NCBI GenBank assembly: GCA_964352855.1
Contig: CAYGTR010000018.1
Span: forward strand, 1 to 63,430
DNA: 63,430 nucleotides
Reading direction: 5' to 3'
DNA from: Litorimonas sp964352855
Lineage (GTDB): Bacteria; Pseudomonadota; Alphaproteobacteria; Caulobacterales; Maricaulaceae
A program made the position numbers and the translations under genes. Of this stretch, positions 63,268 through 63,430 are shown one piece after another. Under the pieces are notes generated by a model, which made no database searches, was not told the DNA's origin, and was given only the letters and a program-made list of their open reading frames with translations. How positions within the stretch are numbered: the stretch's first letter is position 1; every line of letters begins with the position of its first letter.

Positions 63268-63430
63268 AGTTTGTAGCTCCAACCGAAAACTGACACAAGG
63301 CTAAGGTCCCCTATGAGGATAAATTTTCATATCAAAAACCTCCCCTCACCTGCCGCTGCGTATGGAATGCGACACCCCCAACTGTAACAATCCGCCCCAG
63401 TCTGTCCTTTTAGAATGTTCTTTTCGAGCG
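63268..63430. other. end of window, no gene seen
   Basis: The last 163 bases hold only a 24-codon frame and no hairpin, so any further CBASS genes would lie beyond the window. Confidence 0.5.

Noticed and set aside
1..63430. CRISPR arrays, tRNA or rRNA genes, full insertion sequences
   Set aside because: No regularly spaced repeats, no cloverleaf-like or rRNA-like stretch and no transposase frame were seen by eye; a covariance-model scan would settle the RNA part.

Overview
The window is about 63 kb of an alphaproteobacterial chromosome with roughly 50% GC. It carries chvI-chvG, a mannose-family PTS EIIA with HPr, a DivL-type kinase with tyrosine at the phosphoacceptor position, addB-addA-trxA, tsaE next to amgK/murU-like genes, trpF-trpB-trpA, and surA-pdxA-ksgA. 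DivL and these gene orders point to the Caulobacterales/Maricaulales side of the class. A moderate-GC marine member (Hyphomonadaceae or Robiginitomaculum-like) is my best guess; this is inference, not a database match. I see no rRNA, tRNA, CRISPR array, complete insertion sequence or prophage.

Layout. 1-6.6 kb: the end of an FAD-linked oxidase, two palindromic repeat elements, yaaA, membrane proteins, an SRAP/HMCES-type gene cut by a false assembly gap, a Nudix hydrolase, a TIGR02301 protein and a META lipoprotein. 6.6-10 kb: pyrC, accD, folC. 10-20 kb, minus strand: tsaE-amgK-murU-addB-addA-trxA, almost all overlapping, closed by a terminator. 20-30 kb: ferredoxin, a decayed surface-protein gene, divL, glmM, a degenerate ManC-like gene, a TonB-type lipoprotein, ptsH, EIIA, chvG and chvI. 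30-40 kb: a DUF1295 protein, rpoN, and the trp genes split by a three-gene insert (lipoprotein, HODM-like protein, DUF418 protein), then a small accessory patch with an AAA ATPase. 40-46 kb: carB and a CDGSH/ferritin-like pair. 46-51 kb: surA-pdxA-ksgA, an M48 protease and a reductase. 51-57.7 kb: an RHH-type antitoxin with a Doc toxin, carA, yqeY, yggT, a PilZ-like membrane protein, and rimK with a zinc carboxypeptidase-like partner. 57.7-63.3 kb is accessory: a large DUF305/beta-propeller lipoprotein flanked by two copies of the 3' end of the carboxypeptidase-like gene, then a two-gene CBASS anti-phage operon (HNH-SAVED effector and CD-NTase).

How it fits together. The core is housekeeping: pyrimidines (pyrC, carA, carB), tryptophan, fatty acid and folate precursors, peptidoglycan precursors and recycling (glmM, amgK, murU), double-strand break repair (addAB), and envelope and cell-cycle signalling (chvG/chvI, PTS-Ntr-like EIIA/HPr, rpoN, divL). 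Accessory DNA sits at a few points and is more AT-rich: 0.2-0.6, 4.0-4.3, 34.7-35.3, 38.9-40.15, 51.6 and 57.9-63.3 kb.

The points most worth following are the CBASS operon with its effector gene first, the gene inserted between duplicated carboxypeptidase ends, the uncharacterised CDGSH/ferritin-like pair, the ManC-like protein without its nucleotide loop, the missing hprK, and the removable assembly gap.
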